From Micrococcales bacterium (GTDB lineage Bacteria; Actinomycetota; Actinomycetes; Actinomycetales; Microbacteriaceae), in NCBI GenBank assembly GCA_947441105.1, contig CANESN010000036.1, positions 1 through 7,424 on the forward strand: a stretch of 7,424 nt of DNA. Direction: 5' to 3'. A program made the translations under genes and the position numbers. The notes beneath the pieces were generated by a model. It was not told the origin of the DNA. It worked only from the letters and a program-made list of their open reading frames with translations, and searched no databases. Below, one piece after another: positions 5,935 through 7,424 of the stretch (position 1 is the stretch's first letter; every line of letters starts with the position of its first letter).

Positions 5935-6519
5935 GGCGGTGGTTCCCTCATCGACCGAACTCAACGGAGTTGGCTCGACGTACTTGTTGCCGTCGTAGAA
6001 AGATCTGGTCGGTTTCAGCGCGAAAATCATATGAATCACAAACACGGCGAATCCCAGGGCAAAAATCGGCGCAAGCAAGAAGATGATCGACATCAAGACC
6101 TCGACCGGAAAATCCTCGACGGTTGGCATGGCGGATCCGAAGTAGCTGGATCCAATAGCAACCAAGCCAACAATCGCAAAGATCGAATACGTGGCCGGCA
6201 CCAAAAGCAAAAAGAGCCACTTCGCGCTGAATCCAGCGTCGTGGAACCTTCTGGCGCTCACCGAGAGGCCAGGAATGAAAAGTATTAGGTTTGCCAGCGA
6301 GGTAAGCGGAGTCGGAGCGCTGAACGCTGAATTCAAGACCGCTTCCAGATCCTCACTGTCAACTGGGGCAGCAGGCCAAATCACGGTCTCGATAGTGCCC
6401 AGCACCAAGCTGAGCAAAATGGTGAACAGCACCCAGTACCAAAACTCAGAGCGTGAAGCCCTGCCCTTGAAGTTGAAATAGTTCTTGAATCCAGAAGCTA
6501 TGGCGTCTACGAAGTTCAT
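5932..6519 (-). CDS. DUF805 family membrane protein
   Basis: This 195-residue protein has the DUF805 layout. A soluble N-terminus is followed by FKGRASRSEFW (17-27), then a membrane helix at about 27-48, an acidic extracytoplasmic-looking loop (50-70), and a second hydrophobic segment leading into the signature LFIPGLSVSARRFHD (80-94). Further helices lie at about 101-122 and 141-168, and the tail is polar. The loop between the first two helices is longer than I would expect for the smallest family members. The biochemical role of DUF805 proteins is not established. Start ATG 6517-6519 is only 9 nt after the ribF stop, so the gene is probably co-transcribed with ribF; a GGGGAG lies 12 nt upstream inside the ribF end. 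Its position between ribF and rpsO looks like an insertion into an otherwise conserved order. Confidence 0.88.
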   Translation of the reverse strand: MNFVDAIASGFKNYFNFKGRASRSEFWYWVLFTILLSLVLGTIETVIWPAAPVDSEDLEAVLNSAFSAPTPLTSLANLILFIPGLSVSARRFHDAGFSAKWLFLLLVPATYSIFAIVGLVAIGSSYFGSAMPTVEDFPVEVLMSIIFLLAPIFALGFAVFVIHMIFALKPTRSFYDGNKYVEPTPLSSVDEGTTA

Positions 6520-6528
6520 GTAAGAAGA

Positions 6529-7424
6529 CTACTCCCCGAGAATTTCGGATGCCTTTTCGACATCCACAGTTATCTGAGCAATCAGCTCTTCAAGCGACGC
6601 AAACTTGACCCAGCCCCTGACCTGAGCAACAAATTCGCAGGTCACCTCAAGATCGTAAAGGTCCAAATCGGTCCGACCGATTACATGGGATTCCAAGATC
6701 TTTGGCACCTGCCCGACGGTGTCGTTGGTGCCAACCGAGTGAGCGGCAGGGTAGCGAACTCCTTCGGCATACAGGTAGCCAGCGTAAACGCCATCTCCCG
6801 GAAGATAACCTTCCGCACTTCTCGAAATGTTTGCGGTCGGGAAGCCAAGGGTTCTACCAAGCTTTCGACCGTGCTCAACGATTCCGGTCACCTGGTGATT
6901 GCGTCCGAGAAGCAAGCTCGCGACCTCGACCTTGCCAGCATCGAGAATTGCCCTGAGGTCAGTAGATGAGATCTTTCGACCTGCAGCCTGCACGTGCGCA
7001 ACCTCGCGCACTCTAAAACCAAACTGGGGACCGAACTCCCTCAGGTCATTGACCGTCCCGGTGCCGTGGCTTCCAAACCTGAAGCCTTCGCCAACGAAAA
7101 TCATCTTCGCGCCGAGTGGTGAAATCACCTGCTCAATAAAGTCCTTTGGGCTGAGGTTTGCAAGCTCCTGAGTAAATGGCAGAGTTAAGAGAATCTCTAC
7201 ACCTGCCTCGGTCATAAGTGCAGCCTTTTGCCCGGGTCCGATAAGAGGCCTTGGGCAATTCTCCGGATCTAAAAGTGCCTTTGGGTGACGATCGAAGGTG
7301 ATTACAGCCGGCACCAAGCCGGCCTCCTCGGAATACTCCATTAGTTCGTGAATCAGCTGCTGGTGCCCAAGGTGAAGGCCATCAAACTTGCCAATGGCAA
7401 TTGCTGTGCCAGGGCTTGATTCAA
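6529..7424 (-). CDS. ribF: Bifunctional riboflavin kinase/FAD synthetase (5' end outside the window)
   Basis: RibF phosphorylates riboflavin to FMN and adenylates FMN to FAD in the cytoplasm. The frame stays open through the right edge: upstream of the internal ATG at 7339-7341, 27 more codons encode GKFDGLHLGHQ, the nucleotidyltransferase signature with HLGH. So that ATG is not the start, and roughly 15-25 residues are missing. Counting from the first complete codon, 297 residues are visible: VGEGFRFG (110-117), ISSTDLR (151-157), then the kinase domain with GFPTAN (193-198), GTNDTV (231-236, where many relatives have GTNPTF) and Glu244 in LESHVIGR as the likely catalytic base, followed by LDLYD and a C-terminal helix. 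It precedes DUF805 by 9 nt. In actinobacteria ribF usually lies next to rpsO, as here apart from the DUF805 gene. Confidence 0.97.
   Translation of the reverse strand, partial: ESSPGTAIAIGKFDGLHLGHQQLIHELMEYSEEAGLVPAVITFDRHPKALLDPENCPRPLIGPGQKAALMTEAGVEILLTLPFTQELANLSPKDFIEQVISPLGAKMIFVGEGFRFGSHGTGTVNDLREFGPQFGFRVREVAHVQAAGRKISSTDLRAILDAGKVEVASLLLGRNHQVTGIVEHGRKLGRTLGFPTANISRSAEGYLPGDGVYAGYLYAEGVRYPAAHSVGTNDTVGQVPKILESHVIGRTDLDLYDLEVTCEFVAQVRGWVKFASLEELIAQITVDVEKASEILGE

Noticed and set aside
5812..6288. A 158-codon open frame on the plus strand opposite the DUF805 gene and the rpsO promoter region
   Set aside because: Its translation is highly charged and low in complexity, shows no family motif, and lies antisense to a well-supported membrane protein; it is best explained as a shadow of that gene.
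7339..7341. ATG as the ribF start
   Set aside because: The frame continues upstream through the essential FDGLHLGHQ nucleotide-binding motif, so this is an internal methionine and the gene runs off the right edge.

Overview
This window is a compact piece of an actinobacterial chromosome. The best guess is the family Microbacteriaceae, perhaps a small-genome freshwater or marine lineage. The clues are the gene order ribF, rpsO, pnp, M16 peptidase, dapB, which matches the actinobacterial arrangement (Mycobacterium keeps the same relative order with extra genes between). Further clues are the protein sequences, a moderate base composition for the phylum, and very tight gene packing. The lineage is inferred from recalled family patterns, not from a search.

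Layout. Positions 1-612 (+ strand) hold the 3' end of a thioredoxin-like gene, overlapped by four bases (ATGA) by a gene for a DUF4395 membrane protein with a C-x-x-C pair. This looks like a two-gene redox unit. From 586 to the right edge everything reads on the - strand. In transcription order: ribF (bifunctional FAD synthetase/riboflavin kinase, start beyond the window), a DUF805 membrane protein, rpsO (ribosomal protein S15), pnp (polynucleotide phosphorylase), an M16 zinc peptidase of the PepR type, dapB (4-hydroxy-tetrahydrodipicolinate reductase), and a small two-helix membrane protein with one TPR. The two blocks converge and their coding regions overlap by 27 bp.

Regulation. Two non-coding stretches carry visible signals. 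The 113 bp before rpsO contain a candidate sigma-70-type promoter and two small hairpins in the putative leader. The 253 bp between rpsO and pnp contain a strong GC-rich hairpin just after rpsO, an imperfect inverted repeat, a small perfect hairpin, an 18-bp perfect palindrome, and a strong ribosome binding site before pnp. This fits a partly uncoupled rpsO/pnp unit, in which pnp gets readthrough, its own promoter, or both, and is controlled through its leader. Downstream of pnp the genes follow with gaps of 3 and 13 nt and then a 1-nt overlap, so pnp, the peptidase, dapB and the TPR gene look co-transcribed.

Most of the window is housekeeping: flavin cofactor synthesis, ribosome assembly, RNA decay, and lysine/diaminopimelate synthesis. 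No mobile element, CRISPR array, tRNA or rRNA was seen, and nothing qualifies as a clearly new system. The points most worth checking are the thioredoxin/DUF4395 pair, the structured rpsO-pnp spacer, the in-frame stop-restart between pnp and the peptidase, and the DUF805 gene placed between ribF and rpsO.
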